A stretch of 64,000 nt of DNA from Pachyseris speciosa (lineage: Eukaryota > Cnidaria > Anthozoa > Scleractinia > Pachyseridae), in contig JAEMWC010000616.1 in assembly GCA_016490735.1 (NCBI GenBank), positions 477,805-541,804 of the forward strand, written 5' to 3'. Both the position numbers and the translations under genes were made by a program. The notes beneath the pieces were generated by a model. It was not told the DNA's origin, searched no databases, and was given only the letters and a program-made list of their open reading frames with translations. Below, piece after piece: positions 45,101-58,400 of this stretch (positions are counted from its first letter, which is position 1; each line of letters starts with the position of its first letter).

Positions 45101-47043
45101 TACTTGCACTGAAAATTGTGCTGAGTTGAGTTGAGTTGAGCTGAGTTTTTTTTTTTTCTTACTCTCATATGCACCTGCCAAGGTTTTTTCCTCTGAGTGG
45201 AGTAGAAATGTCCGACATAAAACAGCGAATTTACTCAGCTTTACGACGCAAGTTCCGGCGAATCGCTGTTGAAAGACTGAATTTATGCAAAGCGCGCTGG
45301 TGTAGCCTTACGATCGCACTTTGCCAGTTGCGAAATATAACCAGTATTTCCTAAAGCTTAAGCTCTCGACATAAGTTCGTGCATTTGGTAGTAATTTGTT
45401 TCATAAAATTGCTTCGTGATCCATTCTTCGTGCTCGAAGCTATCATTTTAAATAAAAAGAAATGTTCTGCTCAAAGAAAGCCTTTTTTATTGGCGTTGCT
45501 TTAAAGGGCTTTCCTTTCATTTAAAGGGTTTTGTTAATAACAATTAAAATATCGTTTTGTTTGAAGCAACATTTTCACAATTAAATTCTGTTTTACCATT
45601 GAAATTTTCCTCCCACAACCAACTTATGCCCCGACACGTTCAGCTGGAGCATAACACGGTCTTCTAGTCGAGAGATCGACGCGGATGTGAGCATGAAAAT
45701 TCGCGGTTAAAGCTGAGAAGATCCCCTGCTTTCAGGAAGTTATGGTTTTGCTTTCACGAGAACGACTGTACAATATAAATTGTCGAAAATTCGCATTGAG
45801 TCTTTCTCCCATAACGCCAAGAAAGATTTTCACTTGTCTGAATTTAGCTTAGCGTAGGGACAGACCCTTATAAATGAACGCAAAGGACGAGCTTGCTAAT
45901 GAAAACTAATGAAAGATTGATGAGGTTTAGTTATTGATGCCGCGTGGTGTTGTATGCTTAGGGAATTGTTGTGGTTTCTTTTGTTCGAATAAATCACTAA
46001 ATCGCTTCTGTGAGCCGAAAGTTTGATAGTCTGATAATGCTGATATGGCTAAAAAAATTCGGGTTTCATCAGACGAAATTGCAAGTGGAAAGAAATATTA
46101 TTTTCCAGTGACATTGCGTGCAATCACATTGATATGGCCTACGGCCGCACGAGAAATGACTGACAGAAGACGAAAAGAAATAATTACAGCTAGAACAAAA
46201 CTCAAAACAAAGCGCTGGCAAATTTGTGATAGCCATTTGATAAGACATGTCTGTTTTAGCTGGCAGCTGTACACATGACAGATCTAAACTTCGCCTACGA
46301 GTTTTTCACGAATTCACTTTTATTTGTCTATCAAGGAAGTTATCTTACAACGGACGCCTTTGGTCACCTTTTACAACTAGGGCTCGACATGTTTCGCAGA
46401 CTGATTGAGCCAAGTTGTCCACTGCTTAAATTTAATACATTGTTTAACTACTAAAATGCAGTTAATGGTTCAAATGATAAGTTGAAGAGAGAATTTTTAA
46501 AACAAAATTCTAACGTAATACAGGTTACTCAGTTTAGCACATCAACCAGGATGGGCTTTCAAATTTTTAGGTTTCATTTAGTCAGTCACTGAATATACAG
46601 TGAACCAAAGCGTTACAAATTTACGTTTTAAACAAATGTTTTCTTCTATCTTTACCTGAACTGATCTACGATATAGTTTTGAAAAACTGAAGGCATTCTG
46701 TTTAAATTATAAAAAAGGTCTTCTCTCGGAAGAAAAATCCTTCGTAAAATAATTCTACATCTAATGCGTAAATACAGAGGATTTTAGGCGTCAATAACTT
46801 GACATCTCACGGCAGACTCCGTAAGGTTAACAGTTCCATTTGACAGCCCAAGCCATGTTTGAATCAATTTTGCAATTCCAATTTTCTAGCTTTTATGTCT
46901 TTCGTAATATTTTACCACCAAGCAAAGCACTTGCTTAAAGCGCACGAAATTAGCTAATAAACGACGTATACTCGACAAAGTGCGCGACAATGTATGGAAA
47001 TTAAAATAAACGAGTTGAATTCATCAATGTTTTTGAGTGAATA
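42181..47043. other. Long noncoding region downstream of FAM181
   Basis: No gene recognised on either strand. Small frames (42732, 43768, 44746, 46045) carry no motif and lack supporting splice structure. A short (GAGTT)n run lies near 45121. It may hold regulatory DNA for FAM181. Confidence 0.55.
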
Positions 47044-48076
47044 TTAGTCCGCTTGAGCTAGTTTACGATAAAACAGTATAACCATTGTTGAAATAATTCC
47101 CTTGCGCCTGGTTTGAGCTCCACGAAGCCCATTAAACCCAAAATGTCCGTTAATGTAACTTGCAGGTTGGGCCAAGTGTCTTTGACCATAATTTTGTTCG
47201 ATGTTACAGCTCATCATACTGTTCGTGTTATGAGGAACGGAATTCCTCACAGACTGCGCGTTCACAGGATTTCCTCTCGCAGCAGTGTCGAAGGAAAATG
47301 GAACGCGCTGCTCGAAAAATTCGTCCATGGCGGCGATGTTATCTGATTCCTCCGAATATGGGGAATATGGATCGGTTGTAGATGTGTTATCTGATAGACT
47401 CGAAGGCCTGCTCGAATTGTTTGACGCGCGCTCGCTTTCCTCAGACCAACGTTCAATAAAATCGTCGAGTTCAGGACGAAGCCAGTCCAAAATTTCAAAT
47501 TCTGAGCGCTGAAAATCGTTGGCCGACAAATTTGTAGCGGGGCGTCGAGTGGTTTGCAGTGATTGCCGCGAAGGCTTCGTCGGCTCGCTCCAAAAAGATT
47601 CGGGAAGTTTGCGTTTCCTAAGCGGTGGCGGAGGAGACGTAAATACTGTGGAAGAGATGTTCTTCCGCTCGCTCAATTCTTGGTTCTTTGAGATGTCCAA
47701 ACTCTTGTCTTTCTTCTCCTGTCGTTGGACTCGCCTTTTCTGAATAGCGCTCTCTACGCTATTTTCTTGACTATTTTCGGCATGGGTTTCCATTGCGATG
47801 AATTTCGCTGTTTTTCCTTCGGGCAGTAGTGTTTTCTTGTGCGTGGGATTGAATACACCATCAAGTATCTGTTCTTTGCTCAGCCAAGAGCTTTCGCATG
47901 ATACTGTATAAGACACGCCACGTCCCTTAAGTTGCCGTTGGAAGATATTTTCGGTGGTTGACTTTCCTCTTTGGTTTCGCAGGTTTCTCCAAAGCAAACT
48001 TAAGGTTACTGGTGGCCGAACTGACAAAGTGAAGTAACGCAGCTGGCGTCGAAGTCTCTTCCAGTAAGCCACTCAT
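47044..48076 (-). CDS. FAM181: FAM181-family protein with TEAD-binding-type motif
   Basis: Reading starts at ATG 48076 ([18 protein letters not shown]). Residues 22-45 contain [10 protein letters not shown] and [10 protein letters not shown], the conserved N-terminal box of vertebrate FAM181A/B. A one-base insertion at 47940-47941 (CTTCCAACGG; one C too many) breaks the frame; the second frame goes on at once with QRQLKGRG and stays open to the stop at 47044. About residue 152-165, [14 protein letters not shown] matches the omega-loop motif by which FAM181 and YAP bind TEAD factors. The rest is serine-rich and disordered. With the base removed the protein is about 343 residues from one exon. 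An in-frame ATG at 48072 in the other frame gives a false N-terminus. A transcription-cofactor role in Hippo-TEAD signalling is inferred. Confidence 0.88.
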
Positions 48077-50242
48077 CTTGGATTCGTCCTGCTTTCTCTC
48101 GCAGCAACAGCAGCGAAATACAACGGTTCCCCCAAAGTTAAATTTTTAAATTATTTGTGTTTAGTGATCAAACAAACATTAGTCTTTTGCCCATTTGCCT
48201 GTGATCTTCAGCGAGGTTAGTTAAATACCTGTATAGCAACGTCCTCTTCAAGCAGATACCAGGGACTGTAAAACGTATTAGAACGAGAATTGTGACTGCG
48301 TCCACCTTGACCAGAGCTTAAATGAGTTTTAATAAATAACACAGCTGTTACGTACGTGCGAAAGTAGCTTTTAACGAAGCGCGCGATTTCCACCGTGCCG
48401 TGGGAGGAGAGAAAAAAACGTGTCTATTAATTCGCCCCTTGTTTTTCACTCTTAAATCGTGGAATTATCGGCACGCTATTGGTCAATCGCTTGTCAATTG
48501 TTTTTAAACACGAATGAAGCCCGAAACCCTCCATTTATCTGTCAAAACAACGTGACTGAAGTTAAAATTGCCTCAATAGCTGATAAGCCGGGGAAAATTA
48601 TCATACATTACCATTTTTCTAATCAAAACATTTGTTTTCGCCGACTGTTCAAAATGTTGTTATGATAAGAGCGAACTTTCATCGTACCTGCTACACAAAA
48701 TCATCACTACATGTTTTTACATTTATCGATATCTAATCAAGAAGGTATTCTTGTGTAGCTTTAAGACCGCCTTACCTCTTGTTACGTACATTTGATTAAA
48801 CTACAGACACGAATTCTTCCATGCATCTGGTGAAAGCTATTCTTGTGAAATATCATTTATGCGTAATTTTCCTTGAGCTCAAATTTCCTTGCGCACTGTT
48901 GATTTTGCGATGCCGCGAAAGCGCTAAAAAAACTAAGTCATTAAACGGAAGATACTGAAATGCTTTTGTCCTTTGTCTGAATATCATTGGACAGTGTGTT
49001 TACTCTAAGTTTTTCATTCTAGTCGGAGTTATTAAATAGCCATTAGTGATTAGAAGTTTGCTGGCTCTGCCTCGGATAGTACTCAAATGTCGCCTGCTGG
49101 TTGGCATAATGAAACATTTCCGAATATCTGCACATACATATTTAAAAAAAGCTGTCTGGCACGCTCCCATTCAAGACATAAATTTGTAGTTTAACATCTT
49201 AAAATGTTTCATCACGTTTTTGAATTTCTTTTTCACTGTTCAACAGGGTTTTTGTATTGGCGTTTTTTTTTCCAGGATAGAATCAAAAACATAAATTCGC
49301 TGCCTTTTCTAGTCCTGGCTCACTTCAGCTATCATATGTTTCCAGAGGAAATATGGTTTATTGACACGCGATGCCGCAGATGAAGCCAAAACTTGCCACG
49401 GGCTCTTTTACCCGAATGCAACACACAGGATGAAGAAATTAATTTACGGAGGTTTTAGCTATACAAAAGCTTGTTGTCATTGAACTGTTCATTTGAGTGC
49501 TGCAATGATTTTTGATCTGTCACTGACTGAATATATCAACTACTCGCTTTTACTTGCCTCACTGAAATAAATCCAGCGATGTCAAAAAGTTGATTGCACT
49601 GCGCCATGAGTTCAGGTACTTAGGAAGTAAGAGAAAGTCGCCAATTTTACTGCCATAAACATCTGTTACCAGATGCGGGGTAAGTTTAACAATAATTCTG
49701 AATGGTGTTAAATTAGTACCTGTTTTTACTTTAGTTTGCTATCACTTATTATTAATCAACTAATGCCCTAAAATAGCAAAATAAAGTAAACTTAGGGATT
49801 TTGCAAACAGAGTCCAATATCGAAAGAGAAATTTTAGAGATGTGCTTGTGATGTGTTAATCACGTATTAGTCGAATTTCTTGCGTAATAAGTCTTTTTGA
49901 ATTTGAATAACAGAAAAACCTTTTTACAAATTCTTTGTCTTCACTACCAAAGAGAGCTCGCTTCGAGATAATTGCGATAGTCAAAAGGCGAGAAGCCAAT
50001 ATTTTCAGTCCTGCTTTAACTTAAAAGAAGCTAGTCGCCCTGATATGAGCAGAACTTTCGTTCCAAATGACAGACAACCTCATTTGGCTGACAATTTGTC
50101 GCTTACTACGGTTGCTCGATTTTCTTTTGTTCGCACTCAAGAAAATTTTAATTCAATCTCTTGTGGACTGATGACTGAGAAAATAATCCTCTGCGGTTGT
50201 CTGATGAGGAGCAACTAAAAGAAGCGACCCTTGTAAAAGTAT
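48077..50242. other. Noncoding, FAM181 upstream region and spacer
   Basis: No gene seen. An inverted CCAAT box (CTATTGGTCAATC near 48475) lies about 400 bp before the FAM181 start and could belong to its promoter. The rest is AT-rich. Confidence 0.5.
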
Positions 50243-50360
50243 TATCCTTCGAATTTTCGGCCCGACAGCCCAACTGACAGACTGGACCAGAATTTTGTTT
50301 TTATCCTTCGAATTTTCGGCCCGACAGCCCAACTGACAGACTGGACCAGAATTTTGTTTT
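50243..50360 (+). repeat. Perfect 59-bp tandem duplication
   Basis: TATCCTTCGAATTTTCGGCC starts at 50243 and again at 50302. The two 59-bp copies look identical. Confidence 0.95.
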
Positions 50361-50498
50361 GTAGTGAAAGGTGGGAAATGTTTTTTTGATGATTTTGAAA
50401 TGATTTCGGTTGTGCAACGTAATATGGGAAGTCAAGCACTTGTGATAAGCTAAATATGGACTAAATATAGTTATTTTTTAATTACAAAATTTTTTTCA

Positions 50499-50508
50499 TT
50501 AAAAAAAA

Positions 50509-50578
<70 letters not shown>
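50499..50578 (+). repeat. Poly-A followed by (TA)n at the array edge
   Basis: About 25 A residues run into about 26 TA dinucleotides, ending exactly where the macrosatellite begins. Each macrosatellite unit has ATATATAGC at the equivalent point. Confidence 0.97.
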
Positions 50579-50581
<3 letters not shown>

Positions 50582-50859
50582 TTCAAAACAGGGCTCCTGG
50601 AGTGGAGACTAACTCCTATTACATGTCTCTCACTCTTTTTCTTTTTATCTTTATGGACGGGGCGGGGGGCATGCTAGCCTACATTAATATTAGAAGAAGA
50701 GAAAGAAAACTGTCCTGCCTTAAACTTTGCATTAAGGTCTTATCCCACTCCCCCCCCCCCCCCCCCATCCCCTGCAGTTTTATTTGTCAGTTAGTTTCCA
50801 CTCTCTCCTCAAAGAAAGAAACGTGCATTTGAAGTCTTCGCGCGGTCAGTTAGCTCGCA

Positions 50860-51972
50860 ATGGCGTCGTTAGAGTTTGATTTTCCGTTGGCCTCCAAGAG
50901 CAGAGTATTCCTTAGGACATCATTAAGTCCAGTGAGGGAGAAAGTCTTGCGAGGTGCAGTGTCTGCCTCGTCTAATATCCTGCTGTGCAGTTATTTGCTA
51001 AACGAGTACTTTGTTTACCCGGGCGGTACTGCTGGAAAAATGCAGGGATATTGAGAGCTCTGCTTTGAGAGGTAACAAGTCTTTAGCCTCAGAAAGTAGG
51101 TGTCGGTGATCATTCAAGGCTCAGGGAGAGAAACGGTGTAGAATTTGGAGCATGCTAAAGACTTAGTAAAAATGCTGTGGCTAGATGGTCGTCAACAACT
51201 CCTCGCTAACACGGACAGTAAACATCCGGGACCTACCTCATGAAATTATCGAGAAAGACACAAGGCATGGCTGGGAATTTGTCTGCAAAAAGCGTAAGTT
51301 TGAACATTTTTTTGACTAGTTTTCCGCCCTCGCAACTTTATCGAGTGATTTGATAGTCTGAAAGTGTCATAATGACTGGTTTCCGGTGTCAGAAGTGATC
51401 ACAAAATCGAGCGATAATTTACACAAATAAAATTCGACAATAATTAGCTGTGATTCTTCGTAGCAATCACGTAACGTCGGTTGAAAAACGCTGCTAAGAC
51501 TTCGCCCTAAATCTATGCCGCTAATTCCAAAGCTAACTTTGCCGTCAGAAAGAGCGTATTCTAGAGAGATGGCCGATATAAGCACCAACATGTTCTCATG
51601 TCAGAGGTCACGTTCAATTTCAATGTCTAATTGCAAGACAAATAACATGTATTATTTTGTCTTCCTTTGACAGAGACTGTAGGTTTTCACACGGGCCTAA
51701 ATGCAAGTCTCCCTTTTGGATAAACCGAGGTATTGATAAAGAAAGTTCTAAAACCTCAAATTTTCAATGAGCCTGGTTTTGAAAAAGTTCGGGCTAGAAT
51801 GTCTCAAGGTAATAACAACATGTGGACATTCAGTTTTCTCATGTTTTTATGGCCAATCCTGTCCAATTCACGGCGTTTTTCACGCAAAAAAGCTACTGAA
51901 TTAAAAGCCTTGCTTCAAACGAACGTTAAAGCACGATTTTCACAGATGTGTCGTGATGTTAGAAGAGGCTAG
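50860..51972 (+). pseudogene. Split-gene-like segment in macrosatellite unit 1 (repeated in every unit)
   Basis: Segment 1, 50860-51054, encodes MASLEFDFPLASKS... to ...NEYFVYPGGTAGKMQGY; one more base (as in unit 9, GATATTGAAGAGCTC) would extend it with DIEELCFER before GTAACA. Segment 2, 51185-51293, follows CTGTGGCTAG and reads MVVNNSSLTRTVNIRDLPHE then HGWEFVCKK, ending at GTAAGT. Segment 3 starts after TTTGACAG at 51673 and continues in phase (TVGFHTGLNASLPF), meets one stop, then stays open as NEPGFEKVRARMSQGNNNMW to a stop at 51972. In units 2-8 segment 3 is broken by further deletions, and in unit 8 segment 1 has an AAG-to-TAG stop. I recognise no family. It may be a captured gene piece. 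Confidence 0.45.
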
Positions 51973-52447
51973 CTTATTTAACAAGCATTTATATCATGGT
52001 GCTGAGTAAAACCAGCATTTAATGTCTGATTTTTGATCTTCTAAAGGCACCCTTTTTTCTGTTTGCGCTCAGTACTGTTCAGTTGAACGTGTGACATCGT
52101 TTAAAGTCGATTATAAGCTTTTTCTTTACAATTTCACCTATTTACTTGAAATATATAGCTGGAGTTTTCAAAACAGGGCTCCTGGAGTCCATACTAACTC
52201 CTATTACATGTCTCTCACTCTTTTTCTTTTTTATCTTTTATGGACGGGGCGGGGGGCATGCTAGCTACATTAATAATTAGAAGAAGAGAAAGAAACTGTC
52301 CCTGCCTTAAACTTTGCATTAAGGTCTTATCCCCACTCCCCCCCCCCCCCCCCCCATCCCCTGCAGTTTTATTTGTCAGTTAGTTTCCACTCTCTCTCAA
52401 AGAAAGAAACGTGCATTTGAAGTCTTCGCGCGGTCAGTTAGCTCGCA

Positions 52448-55400
52448 ATGGCGTCGTTAGAGTTTGATTTTCCGTTGGCCTCCAAGAGCAGAGTATTCCT
52501 TAGGACATCATTAAGTCCAGTGAGGGAGAAAGTCTTGCGAGGTGCAGTGTCTGCCTCGTCTAATATCCTGCTGTGCAGTTATTTGCTAAACGAGTACTTT
52601 GTTTACCCGGGCGGTACTGCTGGAAAAATGCAGGGATATTGAGAGCTCTGCTTTGAGAGGTAACAAGTCTTTAGCCTCAGAAAGTAGGTGTCGGTGATCA
52701 TTTCAAGGCTCAGGGAGAGAAACGGTGTAGAATTTGGAGCATGCTAAAGACTTAGTAAAAATGCTGTGGCTAGATGGTCGTCAACAACTCCTCGCTAACA
52801 CGGACAGTAAACATCCGGGACCTACCTCATGAAATTATCGAGAAAGACACAAGGCATGGCTGGGAATTTGTCTGCAAAAAGCGTAAGTTTGAACATTTTT
52901 TTGACTAGTTTCCGCCCTCGCAACTTTATCGAGTGATTTGATAGTCTGAAAGTGTCATAATGACTGGTTTCCGGTGTCAGAAGTGATCACAAAATCGAGC
53001 GATAATTTACACAAATAAAATTCGACAATAATTAGCTGTGATTCTTCGTAGCAATCACGAACGCTCGGTTGAAAACGCTGCTAGACTTCGCCTAAATCTA
53101 TGCCGCTAATTCCAAAGCTAACTTTGCCGTCAGAAAGAGCGTATTCTAGAGAGATTTGGCCGAATAACGCACCAAAATTCTCATGTCAGAGGTCACGTCA
53201 ATTTCATGTCTAATTGCAAGACAAATAACATGTATTATTTGTCTTCCCTTTGACAGAGACTGTAGGTTCACAACGGGCCTAAATGCAAGTCTCCCTTTTG
53301 ATAAACCGAGGTATTGATAAAGAAAGTTCTAAAACCCCTCAAATTTTCATGAGCCTGGTTTTGAAAAGTTCGGCTAGATGTCTCAAGGTAATAACACATG
53401 TGGACATTCAGTTTCTCAGTTTTATGGCCAATCCTGTCCAAATCACGGCGTTTTCAACGCCAAAAAGCTACTGACATTAAAAGAATTGCCTTCAAACCGA
53501 ACGTTAAAGCACGATTTTCACAATGTGTGTGATGTTAGAAGAGGCTAGCTATTTAACAAGCAATTTATATCATGGTGCTGAGTAAAACCAGCATTTAATG
53601 TCTGATTTTTGATCTTCTAAAGGCACCCTTTTTTCTGTTTGCGCTCAGTACTGTTCAGTTGAACGTGTGACATCGTTTAAAGTCGATTATAAGCTTTTTC
53701 TTTACAATTTCACCTATTTACTTGAAATATATAGCTGGAGTTTTCAAAACAGGGCTCCTGGAGTCCATACTAACTCCTATTACATGTCTCTCACTCTTTT
53801 TCTTTTTTATCTTTTATGGACGGGGCGGGGGGCATGCTAGCTACATTAATAATTAGAAGAAGAGAAAGAAACTGTCCCTGCCTTAAACTTTGCATTAAGG
53901 TCTTATCCCCACTCCCCCCCCCCCCCCCCCCATCCCCTGCAGTTTTATTTGTCAGTTAGTTTCCACTCTCTCTCAAAGAAAGAAACGTGCATTTGAAGTC
54001 TTCGCGCGGTCAGTTAGCTCGCAATGGCGTCGTTAGAGTTTGATTTTCCGTTGGCCTCCAAGAGCAGAGTATTCCTTAGGACATCATTAAGTCCAGTGAG
54101 GGAGAAAGTCTTGCGAGGTGCAGTGTCTGCCTCGTCTAATATCCTGCTGTGCAGTTATTTGCTAAACGAGTACTTTGTTTACCCGGGCGGTACTGCTGGA
54201 AAAATGCAGGGATATTGAGAGCTCTGCTTTGAGAGGTAACAAGTCTTTAGCCTCAGAAAGTAGGTGTCGGTGATCATTTCAAGGCTCAGGGAGAGAAACG
54301 GTGTAGAATTTGGAGCATGCTAAAGACTTAGTAAAAATGCTGTGGCTAGATGGTCGTCAACAACTCCTCGCTAACACGGACAGTAAACATCCGGGACCTA
54401 CCTCATGAAATTATCGAGAAAGACACAAGGCATGGCTGGGAATTTGTCTGCAAAAAGCGTAAGTTTGAACATTTTTTTGACTAGTTTCCGCCCTCGCAAC
54501 TTTATCGAGTGATTTGATAGTCTGAAAGTGTCATAATGACTGGTTTCCGGTGTCAGAAGTGATCACAAAATCGAGCGATAATTTACACAAATAAAATTCG
54601 ACAATAATTAGCTGTGATTCTTCGTAGCAATCACGAACGCTCGGTTGAAAACGCTGCTAGACTTCGCCTAAATCTATGCCGCTAATTCCAAAGCTAACTT
54701 TGCCGTCAGAAAGAGCGTATTCTAGAGAGATTTGGCCGAATAACGCACCAAAATTCTCATGTCAGAGGTCACGTCAATTTCATGTCTAATTGCAAGACAA
54801 ATAACATGTATTATTTGTCTTCCCTTTGACAGAGACTGTAGGTTCACAACGGGCCTAAATGCAAGTCTCCCTTTTGATAAACCGAGGTATTGATAAAGAA
54901 AGTTCTAAAACCCCTCAAATTTTCATGAGCCTGGTTTTGAAAAGTTCGGCTAGATGTCTCAAGGTAATAACACATGTGGACATTCAGTTTCTCAGTTTTA
55001 TGGCCAATCCTGTCCAAATCACGGCGTTTTCAACGCCAAAAAGCTACTGACATTAAAAGAATTGCCTTCAAACCGAACGTTAAAGCACGATTTTCACAAT
55101 GTGTGTGATGTTAGAAGAGGCTAGCTATTTAACAAGCAATTTATATCATGGTGCTGAGTAAAACCAGCATTTAATGTCTGATTTTTGATCTTCTAAAGGC
55201 ACCCTTTTTTCTGTTTGCGCTCAGTACTGTTCAGTTGAACGTGTGACATCGTTTAAAGTCGATTATAAGCTTTTTCTTTACAATTTCACCTATTTACTTG
55301 AAATATATAGCTGGAGTTTTCAAAACAGGGCTCCTGGAGTCCATACTAACTCCTATTACATGTCTCTCACTCTTTTTCTTTTTTATCTTTTATGGACGGG

Positions 55401-58400
55401 GCGGGGGGCATGCTAGCTACATTAATAATTAGAAGAAGAGAAAGAAACTGTCCCTGCCTTAAACTTTGCATTAAGGTCTTATCCCCACTCCCCCCCCCCC
55501 CCCCCCCATCCCCTGCAGTTTTATTTGTCAGTTAGTTTCCACTCTCTCTCAAAGAAAGAAACGTGCATTTGAAGTCTTCGCGCGGTCAGTTAGCTCGCAA
55601 TGGCGTCGTTAGAGTTTGATTTTCCGTTGGCCTCCAAGAGCAGAGTATTCCTTAGGACATCATTAAGTCCAGTGAGGGAGAAAGTCTTGCGAGGTGCAGT
55701 GTCTGCCTCGTCTAATATCCTGCTGTGCAGTTATTTGCTAAACGAGTACTTTGTTTACCCGGGCGGTACTGCTGGAAAAATGCAGGGATATTGAGAGCTC
55801 TGCTTTGAGAGGTAACAAGTCTTTAGCCTCAGAAAGTAGGTGTCGGTGATCATTTCAAGGCTCAGGGAGAGAAACGGTGTAGAATTTGGAGCATGCTAAA
55901 GACTTAGTAAAAATGCTGTGGCTAGATGGTCGTCAACAACTCCTCGCTAACACGGACAGTAAACATCCGGGACCTACCTCATGAAATTATCGAGAAAGAC
56001 ACAAGGCATGGCTGGGAATTTGTCTGCAAAAAGCGTAAGTTTGAACATTTTTTTGACTAGTTTCCGCCCTCGCAACTTTATCGAGTGATTTGATAGTCTG
56101 AAAGTGTCATAATGACTGGTTTCCGGTGTCAGAAGTGATCACAAAATCGAGCGATAATTTACACAAATAAAATTCGACAATAATTAGCTGTGATTCTTCG
56201 TAGCAATCACGAACGCTCGGTTGAAAACGCTGCTAGACTTCGCCTAAATCTATGCCGCTAATTCCAAAGCTAACTTTGCCGTCAGAAAGAGCGTATTCTA
56301 GAGAGATTTGGCCGAATAACGCACCAAAATTCTCATGTCAGAGGTCACGTCAATTTCATGTCTAATTGCAAGACAAATAACATGTATTATTTGTCTTCCC
56401 TTTGACAGAGACTGTAGGTTCACAACGGGCCTAAATGCAAGTCTCCCTTTTGATAAACCGAGGTATTGATAAAGAAAGTTCTAAAACCCCTCAAATTTTC
56501 ATGAGCCTGGTTTTGAAAAGTTCGGCTAGATGTCTCAAGGTAATAACACATGTGGACATTCAGTTTCTCAGTTTTATGGCCAATCCTGTCCAAATCACGG
56601 CGTTTTCAACGCCAAAAAGCTACTGACATTAAAAGAATTGCCTTCAAACCGAACGTTAAAGCACGATTTTCACAATGTGTGTGATGTTAGAAGAGGCTAG
56701 CTATTTAACAAGCAATTTATATCATGGTGCTGAGTAAAACCAGCATTTAATGTCTGATTTTTGATCTTCTAAAGGCACCCTTTTTTCTGTTTGCGCTCAG
56801 TACTGTTCAGTTGAACGTGTGACATCGTTTAAAGTCGATTATAAGCTTTTTCTTTACAATTTCACCTATTTACTTGAAATATATAGCTGGAGTTTTCAAA
56901 ACAGGGCTCCTGGAGTCCATACTAACTCCTATTACATGTCTCTCACTCTTTTTCTTTTTTATCTTTTATGGACGGGGCGGGGGGCATGCTAGCTACATTA
57001 ATAATTAGAAGAAGAGAAAGAAACTGTCCCTGCCTTAAACTTTGCATTAAGGTCTTATCCCCACTCCCCCCCCCCCCCCCATCCCTGCAGTTTTATTTGT
57101 CAGTTAGTTTCCACTCTCTCTCAAAGAAAGAAACGTGCATTTGAAGTCTTCGCGCGGTCAGTTAGCTCGCAATGGCGTCGTTAGAGTTTGATTTTCCGTT
57201 GGCCTCCAAGAGCAGAGTATTCCTTAGGACATCATTAAGTCCAGTGAGGGAGAAAGTCTTGCGAGGTGCAGTGTCTGCCTCGTCTAATATCCTGCTGTGC
57301 AGTTATTTGCTAAACGAGTACTTTGTTTACCCGGGCGGTACTGCTGGAAAAATGCAGGGATATTGAGAGCTCTGCTTTGAGAGGTAACAAGTCTTTAGCC
57401 TCAGAAAGTAGGTGTCGGTGATCATTTCAAGGCTCAGGGAGAGAAACGGTGTAGAATTTGGAGCATGCTAAAGACTTAGTAAAAATGCTGTGGCTAGATG
57501 GTCGTCAACAACTCCTCGCTAACACGGACAGTAAACATCCGGGACCTACCTCATGAAATTATCGAGAAAGACACAAGGCATGGCTGGGAATTTGTCTGCA
57601 AAAAGCGTAAGTTTGAACATTTTTTTGACTAGTTTCCGCCCTCGCAACTTTATCGAGTGATTTGATAGTCTGAAAGTGTCATAATGACTGGTTTCCGGTG
57701 TCAGAAGTGATCACAAAATCGAGCGATAATTTACACAAATAAAATTCGACAATAATTAGCTGTGATTCTTCGTAGCAATCACGAACGCTCGGTTGAAAAC
57801 GCTGCTAGACTTCGCCTAAATCTATGCCGCTAATTCCAAAGCTAACTTTGCCGTCAGAAAGAGCGTATTCTAGAGAGATTTGGCCGAATAACGCACCAAA
57901 ATTCTCATGTCAGAGGTCACGTCAATTTCATGTCTAATTGCAAGACAAATAACATGTATTATTTGTCTTCCCTTTGACAGAGACTGTAGGTTCACAACGG
58001 GCCTAAATGCAAGTCTCCCTTTTGATAAACCGAGGTATTGATAAAGAAAGTTCTAAAACCCCTCAAATTTTCATGAGCCTGGTTTTGAAAAGTTCGGCTA
58101 GATGTCTCAAGGTAATAACACATGTGGACATTCAGTTTCTCAGTTTTATGGCCAATCCTGTCCAAATCACGGCGTTTTCAACGCCAAAAAGCTACTGACA
58201 TTAAAAGAATTGCCTTCAAACCGAACGTTAAAGCACGATTTTCACAATGTGTGTGATGTTAGAAGAGGCTAGCTATTTAACAAGCAATTTATATCATGGT
58301 GCTGAGTAAAACCAGCATTTAATGTCTGATTTTTGATCTTCTAAAGGCACCCTTTTTTCTGTTTGCGCTCAGTACTGTTCAGTTGAACGTGTGACATCGT

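Noticed and set aside
47160..47743. Plus-strand frames opposite FAM181
   Set aside because: These are shadows of the minus-strand coding sequence, without features of their own.
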